NCBI GenBank assembly: GCA_963839645.1
Contig: CAWIVZ010000001.1
Location: forward strand, 1,240,001-1,304,000
Reading direction: 5' to 3'
DNA length: 64,000 nucleotides
DNA from: PALSA-911 sp963839645
Lineage (GTDB): Bacteria > Pseudomonadota > Alphaproteobacteria > Acetobacterales > Acetobacteraceae
Positions within the stretch are counted from its first letter, which is position 1. Each line of letters starts with the position of its first letter. Made by a program: the position numbers and the translations under genes. The notes under the pieces were generated by a model. That model ran no database searches, had not been told where the DNA came from, and saw only the letters and a list, made by a program, of their open reading frames with translations. Shown in pieces: positions 9,039 to 18,746 of the stretch.

Positions 9039-9058
9039 GTAGTTTCTCCTGCCAGCGA

Positions 9059-10618
9059 TCAGTCGACCGCGACGCCGGCGGCCTGCAGCATCTGCTTCAC
9101 GTCTTTCTTCGCCACCTTGCCGTAGCCGGATTTCGGCAGTTCCGGCCAGCGCACGAAGCGGGCGGGCCATTTGTATTTGGCCAGCTGGCCGTCCAGATGG
9201 CGCAGCAACTCGCCGTCCGAGACCTCCTGCGTCAGCACCAGCACCGCCACGCCCGATTTCCCCCATTTCGGATGCGGCAGGCCCAGCACGCAGGCCTCCG
9301 CGACCGCCGGGTGGGTCAGCAGCGCCTCCTCGATCTCGCGCGGATACACGTTCGACCCGCCGGAGATGTACATGTCGGACTGCCGGCCGGTGATAAACAG
9401 GAAGCCCTCGTCGTCCAGATGGCCCAGATCGCCGGTATGGAACCAGCCATGCGCCATCGCCTTCTCGGTCGCCTCCCGGTTGCCGTAATAGCCCGGCGAA
9501 CACGGCGGGACCGCGCACGCAGATCTCGCCGGTTTCGTTGGCATCCAAACGCCTGCCGTCATTGTCCAGGATGGCGATCTCCATGCCGGTGCGCGGAAAG
9601 CCGCAGCTGCCGATCTTCACTGTCATCGTCCAGGCTGTGCAGCGCGGGCGGCAGAACGGTGATGTTGCCGGTCACCTCGCCCAGGCCGAAATACTGCACC
9701 AGCACCTTGCCCAGCTTTTGCAGCGCATGAACCTGGTCGGCCCGGTACATCGGCGCACCGGCATAAATCACGTAGCGCAGGCTGGAATGATCGTACCGGT
9801 CCACCGCCTCGTGCTTCGTCAGCATGGTCAGGATGGTCGGCACGGTGAACATGTTGGTGATGCGGTGCCGCTCCACCAGCGCCCAGGCTTCCTCGCAATC
9901 CAGCCGCTCGCCGCTCAGCAGCACGGTCACCGCGCCGCGGGCGACCTGGCTCAGCTGGTGGATCCCGGCCCCATGCGACAGCGGCGCCACCACCAGGGAG
10001 GCATCCTGCTCGGTCGTCCCCGGCATCAGGTCGCACAGATGGTTGGTGATCACGAATTCCATCTGTCCGTGCGTCAGAATGCCCGCCTTCGGCCGTCCGG
10101 TGGTGCCGGAGGTATAGAAGAACCAGGCCGGATGGTCGCGCTCCACGTCCACGCCATGCTTCACCGCCGCCGCCCGGCCGGTCGCCAGCTCTTCCCAGTC
10201 CAGACCGCCGCCGCCGATGCGGATGTGCAGATGCGCCGCCGGGTTCTCCGCCCGCGCGGCGGCCTCGTGCTCGGGAAAGGCGCTGTCGAATATATGGGCG
10301 GAGGCGCCGGAGGATTGCGCCAGATAGGCCACCTCCGGCGGTGTCAGCCGGAAATTGGTCGGCACCCACACCGCGCCGATGGTCCAGCACGCCCACATCG
10401 TCTCGATCACGGCGTTGGAGTTGCGCGCATGCACCAGCACGCGGTCGCCCTTGTTCACGCCCCGCGCCGCCAGCGCCCCGGCGGCGGCCCGAACCCGGGC
10501 GGAGAGTTCCGCCCAGGTCCATGTCGTGTCCCGCCAGATCAGCGCCGGGCGGTCGGGGAAGCGCCGCGCCGTCTGCGCCAGCAGATGCGCGAGGTTGCTC
10601 GGTAGCGAATCAGCGTAG
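9059..10618 (-). pseudogene. AMP-binding acyl-CoA synthetase (fatty/aromatic acid-CoA ligase), frameshifted twice
   Basis: ANL-superfamily acyl-CoA ligase that adenylates a carboxylic acid and transfers it to CoA. The N-terminal domain carries the P-loop WFFYTSGTTGRPKAGILTHG. The C-terminal part carries the hinge and adenosine contacts HGWFHTGDLGHLDDEGFLFITGRQSDMYIS (in segments) and the catalytic-lysine region PKSGYGKVAKKDV. Three frames must be joined. One extra base near 9625 separates ...LHSLDDDS from VKIGSCGFPRTGMEI. One extra G near 9498 separates GPAVF from PGYYGNREATEKAMAHG. Homology begins at LPSNLAHLLAQTARRFP close to 10610, overlapping the thiolase stop, but no ATG/GTG/TTG is visible there. 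Likely substrates are medium/long-chain or cyclic/aromatic acids. Frameshifts are more likely sequence errors than decay. Confidence 0.8.
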
Positions 10619-11780
10619 CGGCTCCAGGATCGAGACGTAGTTGGCCACCGCCGCGCCGCCCATGTTGAACACGCCCGCCCGCTCGGCCTTCGGCAACTGC
10701 ATGTCCCCGGCCTCGCCGGCCAGCTGCATCGCGGTGATGGCGTGCATGGAAACGCCTGTCGCGCCGATCGGATGGCCCTTGGATTTCAACCCGCCGGAGG
10801 GGTTCACCGGCAACCTGCCGTCCTTCGCCGTCCAGCCCTCCAGCACCGCGCGCGCGCCCTGGCCGGGTGCCGTCAGGCCCATGGCCTCGTATTCCAGCAG
10901 TTCGGCGATGGTGAAGCAGTCATGGCTCTTCGACGAAGGACAGATCCTCCAGCTTCATGCCCGCCTGTTCCAGCGCCATGTGCCAGGCCTTCGCCGCGCC
11001 CTCGAACGCGGTGATGTCGCGCTTGCTGATCGGCAGGAAATCGTTCACGTGCACGGCGGCCCGGAAGCGGATCGCCTTGTTCATGGCGCGCGCGGTGTCC
11101 TCGTCGGTCAGGATCATCGCCGCCGCGCCGTCCGACACCAGGGAACAATCGGTGCGCTTCAGCGGCGCCGCCACATAGGGGTTCCTCTCGGAAACGTTGC
11201 GGCAGAAATCAAATCCCAGATCCTTGCGCATCTGCGCATAGGGATTGTCCACCCCGTTCTTGTGGTTCTTCGCCGCGATCGCCGCCAGCGCGTCGGACTG
11301 GTCGCCGTAGCGCTGGAAATACTGGCTGGCGATCTGGCCGAACACGCCGGCGAAGCCCGCGGGAATGTCGCCCTCTTCCTTGCGATAGGCGGCATTGAGC
11401 AGGATGTCGCCCACCTTCGCACCGGGCGTGGCGGTCATCTTCTCCGCACCCACCACCAGGGCAAAACGGCCACGGCCCGCGGCCAGGTAATCCCGCGCGC
11501 CATACACCGCGGCGGATCCCGAAGCGCACGCATTCTCATACCGCGTCGCCGGCTTGAACCGCAGCTCGGGCAGCAGCTGCATCACCAGCGAGGACGGGAA
11601 GTCCTGGTTGGAAAAGCCGTTGTTGAACAGGCTGACGAACACCGCGTCGATCTCCGACGGGCTGATCCCCGCGTCGGCGATCGCGGCGCCGGCCACCTTG
11701 CCGATCAGGCTCTCGACATCCGGATCCTCGAGCTTGCCGAACTGGCTGTGCGCCCAGCCGACGATGCAGGCCTCGGTCAT
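10610..11780 (-). pseudogene. thiolase family protein (acetyl-CoA acetyltransferase-like), frameshifted
   Basis: Thiolase of the SCP2/acetyl-CoA acetyltransferase type, about 390 residues when joined. It probably removes acetyl- or propionyl-CoA from a beta-ketoacyl-CoA made by the neighbouring CoA ligase pathway. The nucleophile region RYENACASGSAAVYGARDYLA has the catalytic Cys, the HDCFT segment is the SCP-x-type His loop, and the C-terminal GGLKSKGHPIGATGVSMHAI carries the second His. The frame breaks at about 10924: DLSFVE is followed by an extra base before HDCFTIAELLEYEAMG. The start ATG at 11780 gives MTEACIVGWAHSQFGKLED, normal for the family. First gene of the leftward catabolic cluster; a short repeat-type hairpin separates it from glnS. 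Confidence 0.82.
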
Positions 11781-11839
11781 TGGTTTTCTCCCCGGGAGAA
11801 TGTTGCCTCGGCCGGAGGTTAGGACGACGGAGGAAGCAA

Positions 11840-11865
11840 GGCCAGGGGACAGAATCCCCTGGCTT
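11840..11865. terminator. single repeat-type hairpin between glnS and the thiolase gene
   Basis: GCCAGGGG and CCCCTGGC form an 8-bp stem around ACAGAAT, seven bases beyond the glnS stop codon. It is one isolated module of the large intergenic palindromes elsewhere in the window. Its place suggests a transcription terminator for glnS, but no T-run follows, so factor-independent termination is uncertain. Confidence 0.5.
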
Positions 11866-11871
11866 TCCGTG

Positions 11872-13581
11872 CTACCGCCCGCCCTGGATCTTCGCCCAGG
11901 TATCCCGCAGCCCCACCGTCCGGTTGAACACCAGCCTCTGCGGTGAGCTGTCGGGGTCGGCGCAGAAATACCCGGTGCGCTCGAACTGCACCGGCTCGCC
12001 CGCCGGCGCCGCCGCCAACGCCGGCTCAACCCAGCTTCCGGTCAGCACTTCCAGCGAGTTTGGGTTCAGATCGGCCATCACGTCGCCGTCCGCGCCCGGG
12101 TCCGGGCGGGTGAACAGCTGATTGTACAGCCGGATCTCCGCCGGCACGGCGTCCGCCGCCGCCACCCAGTGCAGCGTGGCCTGCACCTTGCGCCCGTCCG
12201 GCGCGTTGCCGCCGCGCGTCGCCGGGTCATAGGTGCAGCGCAGTTCCACCACCTCGCCGGACGCGTCCTTGATCGCTTCGCGGCAGGTGACGAAATAGCC
12301 ATAGCGCAGCCGCACCTCCTTGCCGGGCGACAGGCGATAGAACTTCTTCGGCGGGGTCTCCATGAAGTCCTCCCGCTCGACATACAGCTCCCGGCCGAAC
12401 GTGATGGGGCGCGTGCCGGCCGCGGGATCGTCGGGATGGTTGATCGCCTCCAAGGTCTCGGTCTGGCCTTCCGGGTAGTTCTCGATCACCAGCTTCAGCG
12501 GCCGCAGCACCGCCATGCGGCGCGGCGCCGAGCGGTTCAGATCCTCGCGGATCGTGTGGTCGAACATCGCCACGTCCACCACGGAATTGGCGCGCGCCAC
12601 ACCCACGCGGCGGATGAAGTCGCGCAGCGCCGCCGCCGGCACCCCGCGCCGGCGCAGGCCGGCCAGGGTCGGCATGCGCGGATCGTCCCAACCGGAAACA
12701 TGCCCATCCCGCACCAGCGTGGTCAGGATGCGCTTGGACAGCACCGTGTAGCCGATGTTCAGCCGGGCGAACTCGTACTGTTTCGGCCGTGTGGCGATGC
12801 CCAGCCGCTCGATCGGCAGATGATCCAGCAGCCACTCGTACAGCGGCCGGTGATCCTCGAACTCCAGGGTGCACAGTGAGTGCGTGATCCCCTCGATCGC
12901 GTCGGACTGCCCATGCGCGAAATCGTAGGTGGGATAGATGCACCAGGCCGTGCCGGTGCGCGGATGCTCGGCGTGCAGGATGCGATACAGCACCGGATCG
13001 CGCAGGTTCATGTTGCCCGCGGCCATGTCGATCTTTGCCCGCAGAACGCAGGCGCCGTTGGGGAATTTCCCCGCCCGCATGTCGCGGAACAGCGCCAGGT
13101 TCTCCTCCGTCGGACGGTAGCGGTTCGGGCTGTTCTGTCCGGGCTCGGTCAATGTGCCCCGCGCGGCGCGCATCTGATCGGGCGGGGTGTCGTCGACATA
13201 GGCGTCGCCATTCACGATCAGATGCTCCGCCCAGGCGTACAGCTGCTCGAAATAGTCCGACGCGTGGTGCAGATGCTCGCCCCAGTCGAAGCCGAGCCAG
13301 CGGACATCGCGCTGGATCGAGTCGATGAACTCCTGCTCCTCCTTGGTCGGGTTGGTGTCGTCGAAGCGCAGATGGCAGCTTCCGCCGAACTCCTTCGCCA
13401 CGCCGAAATTCAGGCAGATGGACTTGGCGTGCCCGATATGCAGATAGCCGTTCGGCTCCGGCGGAAAGCGGGTGACAACCCCCGGCACGCGGCTTTGCGC
13501 CAGATCCGCCTCGATGATGTCGCGGATGAAGTCGCGCCCCGCTTCCTGGGTGTTCGCGTCAAGCGTCTCGGTGGCCGTCAT
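11872..13581 (-). CDS. glnS: glutamine--tRNA ligase
   Basis: Class I glutaminyl-tRNA synthetase of 569 residues (about 550-570 is usual), charging tRNA-Gln with glutamine in the cytosol. The HIGH signature is PEPNGYLHIGHAKS (residues 41-54). The KMSKS equivalent is VLSKRIL near residue 280. DDTNPTKEEQEFIDSI and WCIYPTYDFAHGQSDAIEGITHS (in part) are GlnRS-specific, and the C-terminal anticodon-binding beta barrels follow. The ATG at 13581 is chosen; an upstream in-frame ATG would add MPPLSALRDGSAD, without homology. A GluQRS paralogue lies at 26717. The upstream region holds repeat B. Confidence 0.97.
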   Translation of the reverse strand: MTATETLDANTQEAGRDFIRDIIEADLAQSRVPGVVTRFPPEPNGYLHIGHAKSICLNFGVAKEFGGSCHLRFDDTNPTKEEQEFIDSIQRDVRWLGFDWGEHLHHASDYFEQLYAWAEHLIVNGDAYVDDTPPDQMRAARGTLTEPGQNSPNRYRPTEENLALFRDMRAGKFPNGACVLRAKIDMAAGNMNLRDPVLYRILHAEHPRTGTAWCIYPTYDFAHGQSDAIEGITHSLCTLEFEDHRPLYEWLLDHLPIERLGIATRPKQYEFARLNIGYTVLSKRILTTLVRDGHVSGWDDPRMPTLAGLRRRGVPAAALRDFIRRVGVARANSVVDVAMFDHTIREDLNRSAPRRMAVLRPLKLVIENYPEGQTETLEAINHPDDPAAGTRPITFGRELYVEREDFMETPPKKFYRLSPGKEVRLRYGYFVTCREAIKDASGEVVELRCTYDPATRGGNAPDGRKVQATLHWVAAADAVPAEIRLYNQLFTRPDPGADGDVMADLNPNSLEVLTGSWVEPALAAAPAGEPVQFERTGYFCADPDSSPQRLVFNRTVGLRDTWAKIQGGR

Positions 13582-13677
13582 GTCTGCTGATCCGTCCCGC
13601 AAAGCCGAAAGAGGCGGCAACCTACAGCCAGACGGCGGATTTGGCTAAATGCCGCCGCACAGGTCTGCCCATCGGAG

Positions 13678-13881
13678 GCAAGGAAGGCCAGGGGCTCTGC
13701 CCCTGGACCCCGCTAAGGGCTCGCCCTTAGAACCCTATTCCAGTTTGGGAGTGCAAGGAGGGCCGACCGAGACCATGCGAGGTCCGGGTAGGCCCTCCTT
13801 GCACTCCCAAACAATGGAAGGTTTCCAAAGGCTAGCCTTTGGCGGGGGTCCAGGGGGCAGAGCCTCCTGGCCTTCCTTGCT
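13678..13881. repeat. modular palindromic intergenic element, copy B
   Basis: About 204 bases lying in the 368-base gap between divergent glnS and the CoA-transferase gene. Outer ends GCAAGGAAGGCCAGG and CCTGGCCTTCCTTGC are complementary. Left hairpins are CCAGGGGCTCTGCCCCTGG and CTAAGGGCTCGCCCTTAG; right ones are CCAAAGGCTAGCCTTTGG and a CCAGGGGG/CCTCCTGG pair with one mismatch. The central 22-bp stem is perfect: it includes TTGGGAGTGCAAGGAGGGCC (13745-13764) and pairs with 13791-13812. The stem sequence differs from copies A, C and D while remaining self-complementary. The rest of the gap (13582-13677 and 13882-13949) shows no gene or recognisable site. Confidence 0.85.
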
Positions 13882-13949
13882 TCCGGCGCACGCCCGCATC
13901 AGCATAGCGGCAACATTGCCAGCCGTCAGAGCTGAACCGGGAGTTCCGT

Positions 13950-15122
13950 ATGACACGTCCTTTCGCCGAACTGCGCGTTCTGGATTTCACCACCACCATC
14001 GCCGGCCCGTACTGCGCCCGGCTGCTGGCCGACGCGGGGGCGGACGTCATCAAGATCGAGTCTCCGGAGGGCGAGCTGACCCGCCACCGCCCGCCGCTGC
14101 GCGACGGCGCCAGCACGTCCTACGGCCAGTTGAACGCCGGCAAGCGCAGCCTGGTGCTGAACCTGAAGGAGCCGGGGGCGGTGGAGATCGTCCGCCGCCT
14201 GGTGGCCCAGGCCGACATACTGGTGGAGAATTTCCGCCCCGGCGTGATGGCCCGCTTCGGCCTGGACTACCCGGCGCTCGCCGAGATCAACCCAAGGCTG
14301 ATCTACTGCGCCATCTCCGGCTACGGGCAGACCGGGCCGTCCTCGGAGCTGGCGGCCTACGCGCCGGCGATCCATGCGTCGTCGGGCTACGACCTGGCCC
14401 ATCTGGTCTACCAGGAAGGCCGCGAGCGCCCGGACAATTGCGGCATCTACACCGCCGATATCCTCAGCGGCACCTACGCCTACGCCGCCATCGCCACCGC
14501 CCTGGTGCAGCGCCACGCCACCGGCCACGGCCAGATGATCGACGTTTCCATGCTGGAGGCGATGCTGAACCTGACGGTGACCGAGGTGCAGCTGGCGCAA
14601 TTCCCCCAGCCGCCCTCCGGCAAGCCGCTGTTCAGCCCGGTGGCGACCGCGAACGGCTACATCATGCCGGCCATCGCCAGCGAGCGCACCTTCCAGAACC
14701 TGGCCAAGGCCGCCGGGCGGGAGGACTGGATCACCGATCCCCGCTTCGCCGAATACCCCACCCGCCGGGAGAACTGGGGCGCGCTGATCGAGGAGCTGGA
14801 GCAGTGGTCGCGCACGCTCAGCACCCTTGAGTGCGAGGCAGCGATGAACCGGCACGGCGTGCCCTGCTCGGCCTATCGCAGCGTCGCCGAGGCCCTGACC
14901 GATCCGCAACTGGCGCATCGCGACGCCCTGGCCGAGGTGTTCGACGCCGGCGGCAGCTTCCGGGTGGTGAACGCGCCGTACCGCATGTCGGCCGGCCTGA
15001 CCAAGGTGCGGGAATTCTCCGCCGATCTCGGCCAGCACACGCGCGAGGTGCTGCACGACGCCGGCTACAGCGACGCCGAGATCGCCGCGCTGATTGCCTC
15101 CGGAGCGGCGGCGGCCGCCTGA
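13950..15122 (+). CDS. CaiB/BaiF family CoA transferase
   Basis: Class III CoA-transferase of 390 residues, moving CoA between carboxylic acids through an aspartyl-CoA intermediate (formyl-CoA:oxalate, carnitine and succinyl-CoA:citramalate transferase family). FAELRVLDFTTTIAGPYCAR and LADAGADVIKIESPEGE at the N-terminus are canonical. NAGKRSLVLNLK and ILVENFRPGVMARFGLDYP follow, and the catalytic Asp170 lies in GIYTADILSGTYA. C-terminal RMSAGLTKVREFSADLGQHTREVL is the family tail. CGGGAG precedes the ATG. The partner acids cannot be told from sequence; no operon partner is evident. Confidence 0.9.
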   Translation: MTRPFAELRVLDFTTTIAGPYCARLLADAGADVIKIESPEGELTRHRPPLRDGASTSYGQLNAGKRSLVLNLKEPGAVEIVRRLVAQADILVENFRPGVMARFGLDYPALAEINPRLIYCAISGYGQTGPSSELAAYAPAIHASSGYDLAHLVYQEGRERPDNCGIYTADILSGTYAYAAIATALVQRHATGHGQMIDVSMLEAMLNLTVTEVQLAQFPQPPSGKPLFSPVATANGYIMPAIASERTFQNLAKAAGREDWITDPRFAEYPTRRENWGALIEELEQWSRTLSTLECEAAMNRHGVPCSAYRSVAEALTDPQLAHRDALAEVFDAGGSFRVVNAPYRMSAGLTKVREFSADLGQHTREVLHDAGYSDAEIAALIASGAAAAA

Positions 15123-15133
15123 ACGGCCGGAGG

Positions 15134-15781
15134 TCAATAGTCGAGGCGGCCGTACAACTCGCCGAACGGCATCATCACATGCCGGCGAAAGGCCGGGCGC
15201 TGCTGCAGACGGCGATACCAGGCGGTCACGTTCGGAACATCGGGCCGTTCGATATCCAGCTCGAAATAGCGGTAAAGCGCGGTGCCGGCGGGGATATCCG
15301 CCAGCGTCAGGGCGTCGCCGGCCAGGAACGGCCGGCGGGCCAGCACCGTGTCCAGCAGCCGGAAATGCCCGGCGCAGCGGGCCACGCTGCGGTGGATGGC
15401 GGGCAGGTCGCGCTGCGCCGCCGGCGTGCGGTAGAAGCCCCAGAACACTCCCATCAGGAAATCGGGCTGCAGACTGGTCTGCGCCCAGTCCATCCAGCCG
15501 TCGATCGGCGCCCGCGAGGCCGGATCGGCCGGCCAGACGCCTGCCGCTCCATGCCGGGCCGCCAGATAGCGCAGGATGGCGTGCGACTCCCAGACCGCGA
15601 TGTCGCCATCTTCGATCACCGGCACGCGGCCATGCGGATTGAGTTGCCGGAACGCCGGTTCGTCCAGGCGCCCGAAGTTGCCGCCGGCCGGGACGTGCTC
15701 ATATGTCAGGCCCAGCTCGTCGGCCAGCCAAAGCACCTTCTGGACATTGAAGGAACTGCGCCGGCCCCAAATCTTCAACAT
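15134..15781 (-). CDS. glutathione S-transferase family protein
   Basis: Soluble GST of 215 residues. The N-terminal thioredoxin-like domain starts MLKIWGRRSSFNVQKVLWLADELGL (in segments), with the Ser-Ser/Asn region of the active site, the cis-Pro loop NPHGRVPVIEDGD, and the glutathione-contact WESHAILRYLAARHG. The all-helical C-terminal domain contains FLAGDALTLADIPAGTALYRY (the N-capping and Asp motif). It resembles another GST at 23485; the two share WGRxSSxNVxKVxW near the N-terminus. It is convergent with the CoA-transferase gene. Substrate unknown. Confidence 0.9.
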   Translation of the reverse strand: MLKIWGRRSSFNVQKVLWLADELGLTYEHVPAGGNFGRLDEPAFRQLNPHGRVPVIEDGDIAVWESHAILRYLAARHGAAGVWPADPASRAPIDGWMDWAQTSLQPDFLMGVFWGFYRTPAAQRDLPAIHRSVARCAGHFRLLDTVLARRPFLAGDALTLADIPAGTALYRYFELDIERPDVPNVTAWYRRLQQRPAFRRHVMMPFGELYGRLDY

Positions 15782-15867
15782 GACCTGCCCTTTCGCACGA
15801 CCCGGCTTCCCTTCCGGCGGCCGGGCGGAGTTTCATATCGGCACCAATGGATCGGGAAACGGCGTGC

Positions 15868-16614
15868 ATGAAAATCAGGCTCGGCATCGGTGGCTGGAAT
15901 TTTGCACCCTGGCGCGGGCTGTTCTACCCCAAGGGCCTGCCGCAGGCGGAGGAACTCGCCTATGCCGCCGCCCACCTGACCTCCATCGAGATCAACGGCA
16001 CCTTCTACCGCACCCAGACGCCGGAGGTGTTCCGTTCCTGGCATGACGGGACACCCAAGGATTTCGTGTTCTCGGTCAAGGCCTCCCGCGCCGCGGCACA
16101 GCGCAAGGACGCCGTGGAGGCGAAACCGGCGGTGGAACGCTTCCTGCAGTCGGGGCTGATCGAGCTTGGCGACAAGCTCGGCGCGATCCTGTGGCAGCTG
16201 CCCGCCGGGCGCCGCTTCGATGCGGACGACCTGGCCCGGTTCCTCGACCTGCTGGCGCCATCGCTGGACGGGATGCCCCTGCGCCACGCCCTGGAGGCCG
16301 CGCATGCGAGCTTTTCCGCGCCGGAGGCGACCGCCCTGCTGCGCGAGCGCGCGATCGCCCGCGTGATCCTGGACAAGCCGGGCGTCACGCTGAACGACGA
16401 GCCGACCGCGGATCACGTCTATCTGCGGCTGCAGCGCACCGTGGACCAGGAACCGGCGGGCTACAGCGAAGCGGCGCTGGACGAGTGGGGCGGCCGGCTA
16501 CAGGCGCTGGCGAGGCCGGCGAAGCGCCAGGTCTTCGCCTATGTGATCGCGGGCGCCAAGCATCGCGCGCCGGCGGCGGCCATGGCGCTGATCGAGCGGG
16601 TCCGGGCCTCCTGA
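15868..16614 (+). CDS. DUF72 domain-containing protein (YecE-like)
   Basis: DUF72/YecE family TIM-barrel protein of about 248 residues, cytosolic and of unknown reaction. Visible signatures are RLGIGGWNFAPWRGLFYPKG, LTSIEINGTFYRTQTPEVFRSW, the FVFSVKASR strand, GAILWQLPAGRRFDADDL and the C-terminal VYLRLQRT. ATG at 15868 is preferred to the in-frame ATG at 15847 because a GGGA lies at the right distance and the family starts at this point. It is flanked by a divergent GST and a convergent DMT transporter; no functional context is evident. Confidence 0.85.
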   Translation: MKIRLGIGGWNFAPWRGLFYPKGLPQAEELAYAAAHLTSIEINGTFYRTQTPEVFRSWHDGTPKDFVFSVKASRAAAQRKDAVEAKPAVERFLQSGLIELGDKLGAILWQLPAGRRFDADDLARFLDLLAPSLDGMPLRHALEAAHASFSAPEATALLRERAIARVILDKPGVTLNDEPTADHVYLRLQRTVDQEPAGYSEAALDEWGGRLQALARPAKRQVFAYVIAGAKHRAPAAAMALIERVRAS

Positions 16615-16631
16615 CGGCGGCCCGCCGGGTC

Positions 16632-17519
16632 TCAGGACCAGCCCGCCAGCAGCATCGACAGCAGCATCAGCGTGAGTGCCGCGGCATGGGCCAGCGTCGG
16701 CTGTTCATGCAGAACCAGGATCGCCAACACGGCGGCTGTGGCGGGCAGGAACGCGGTGAAGATGCCGGCGAGGCTGGCCGGGGCGTGCTTCATGCCGTTG
16801 TACCAGAGCAGCAGGCTCAGCAGGCTGGCGGTCAGGCTGTGAAACACCAGCAGGGCGGCGATCCGCCAGCCCATGCCGGCCAACATCGGATAACCCAGTA
16901 GCGGCAAGGCCAGTGGCGCCAGCAGAGTCGCGGAAAACACCTGCATCCAGAACGTCGCCTGGATCACGCTGATCCGGCCGGCGATTTGCTTGCTGAGCAG
17001 CGCGTAGGCGGCCTCGCCGCAGACGGCGAGAAAGATCAGGGCATCTCCGGCCAGGCTGCCAATGGGGCTGGCGGTCATGCCGCTGGCGCGGCCGAGGGTC
17101 AGCGCCGCCATCGCCAGGGCGGCGAGCGCGGCCGCGGCCCAGCGTCGCGGCGGCAGCCGTTCGCGCAGCAGCAGCCAAGCGCCGATTGCCACCACCGCTG
17201 GCAGGCTGGCGAGCACCAGGCCGCCTTCCAACGCGCCGGTGCGGCGCAGGCCTGCCAGCAGGGCGATGTTGTAGAGCAGGGTGCCGAGGGCCGCCTGCAG
17301 GATCAGGTTGCCCAGCAGCGCACGAGGCGGGAACGCGCCGGGACGAAACGTGAAGGTGAACGGCAGCAGCACCAGGCTCGCCAGCACGCAGCGCAGGAAC
17401 AAAATCACCGGGATCGGCAGCGCGTCCGCGAGCACCCGCGCCACCGCCACGTTGGCGCCGACCAGCACCATCGCCAGGGCCAGCTGGACACAGGCCCAAA
17501 ATCTCGCCGACCCGGCCAC
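16632..17519 (-). CDS. EamA/DMT family transporter
   Basis: Ten-helix drug/metabolite transporter (EamA, RhaT-like) of about 295 residues made of two five-helix repeats: the first begins LALAMVLVGANVAVARVLADALP, the second near LAGDALIFLAVCGEAAYALLSKQI. Such carriers export amino acids or metabolites across the inner membrane; the substrate is unknown. The GTG at 17519 is chosen because the open frame upstream overlaps the preceding gene, whose stop is at 17528. The eight-base gap suggests translational coupling with the GNAT-type gene. Confidence 0.82.
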   Translation of the reverse strand: MAGSARFWACVQLALAMVLVGANVAVARVLADALPIPVILFLRCVLASLVLLPFTFTFRPGAFPPRALLGNLILQAALGTLLYNIALLAGLRRTGALEGGLVLASLPAVVAIGAWLLLRERLPPRRWAAAALAALAMAALTLGRASGMTASPIGSLAGDALIFLAVCGEAAYALLSKQIAGRISVIQATFWMQVFSATLLAPLALPLLGYPMLAGMGWRIAALLVFHSLTASLLSLLLWYNGMKHAPASLAGIFTAFLPATAAVLAILVLHEQPTLAHAAALTLMLLSMLLAGWS

Positions 17520-17527
17520 CGAGATGG

Positions 17528-18695
17528 TCAGTCGGTCTCCCCCACCTTGCGGAAAGGGGACTGCTCCGCCAGGGCCGCCATGTGGGCAAGGATTTCCGGC
17601 CGTTCCTCGGCCAGGAAATTGTCCACCGCGCGGGCGAAGCCGGCATTGGCGATCCAATGGGCGGAATAGGTCGGCTGCGGCAGGTAGCCGCGCTGGATCT
17701 TGTGCTGGCCCTGCGCGCCGGCCTCCACCCGCTTCAGCCCGTGCTCGATCGCCCAGTCGATGGCCCGGTAGTAGCAGAGCTCGAAATGCAGGAACGGCCA
17801 GTCGCCCCGGCAGCCCCAGTTGCGGCCGTACAGCGTGTCCGCCCCGGCCAGGTTCAACGCCCCGGCCACCGGCCTGCCGTCATGCTCCGCCAGCATCAAC
17901 ACCACCTTGTCGCCGAGGCGCTCGGACAACAGGGAGAAGAACTCGCGGGTGAGATAGGCGCGAGCCCCATTTGCGGTCCACGGTGCTCTGGTAGAAGCGG
18001 TAGAACGCGTCCCAATGGCGTTCCTGGATGTCCGCGCCGCTCAGCGCGCGGAAGTCGAGACCGCAGGCGTTGGCGTCGCGGCGCTCGCGGCGCAGCACCT
18101 TGCGCTTGCGCGAGGACAGCGCGCCGAGGAAATCGTCGAAGGTGGAATAGCCGGCGTTCTCCCAATGGAACTGCAGTCCCCAGCCGCCGCAGCCACCCGG
18201 CCTGCCCAAGCGCGTTCCACTCCTCCTCGGTGCAGAACGTGACATGGATCGAGGACAGCTTGAGCTGCCGGCAGGCCTGCACCAGGGCGCTGCCCAGCGC
18301 CCTCGATGGAGATGCCGGCGTCGGGCCGGCGCAGCAGACGCGGCCCGGGCACCGGGCTGAACGGCGCGGCTACCTGCAGCTTCGGATAATACTCGCCGCC
18401 GGCCCGCTCGAACGCGTTGGCCCAGCCATGGTCGAACACGTATTCGCCGTAGCTGTGCGACTTGGCGTACATCGGCGCCACCGCGACCACGCTCCCCGCC
18501 TCGTCGCGCAAGGCCGCGTGCTGCGGCAGCCAGCCGGTGCGCGGCCCGGCCGAACCGCTGTCCTCCATCGCGCTGAGAAACGCATGGCTGACGAAGGGGT
18601 TCTCCAAGCCGGCGCAGGCATCCCAGGCGGCCGCGTCGATCTCGGCGATCCGCGGATGCAGGGTCAGTGTGAGCTTCGGCGGAATCGTCGGGCAT
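17528..18695 (-). pseudogene. COG3146/peptidogalycan-biosynthesis-like GNAT family protein, frameshifted three or four times
   Basis: Member of the COG3146 (DUF482, GNAT-superfamily) family, about 385 residues after joining. Recognisable pieces in order are NPFVSHAFLSAMEDSGSAGPRTGW, APMYAKSHSYGEYVFDHGWANA, QACRQLKLSSIHVTFCTEEEW, FHWENAGYSTFDDFLGALSSRKRK, the acyl-CoA fold AGALNLAGADTLYGRNWGC, FLHFELCYYRAIDWAIEHG and the family-defining RVEAGAQGQHKIQRGYLP. Extra single bases near 18303, 18178 and 17963 switch frame. A fourth near 18690 is needed to use the ATG at 18695. The role of these proteins is not established; they are usually single-copy and conserved in alphaproteobacteria. All shifts being single insertions suggests sequence error. 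Confidence 0.78.
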
Positions 18696-18746
18696 GCACG
18701 CCTATGTGGGGCAGAAGGCGTGGAAAGATAGTCGATTTTCGCCCGA

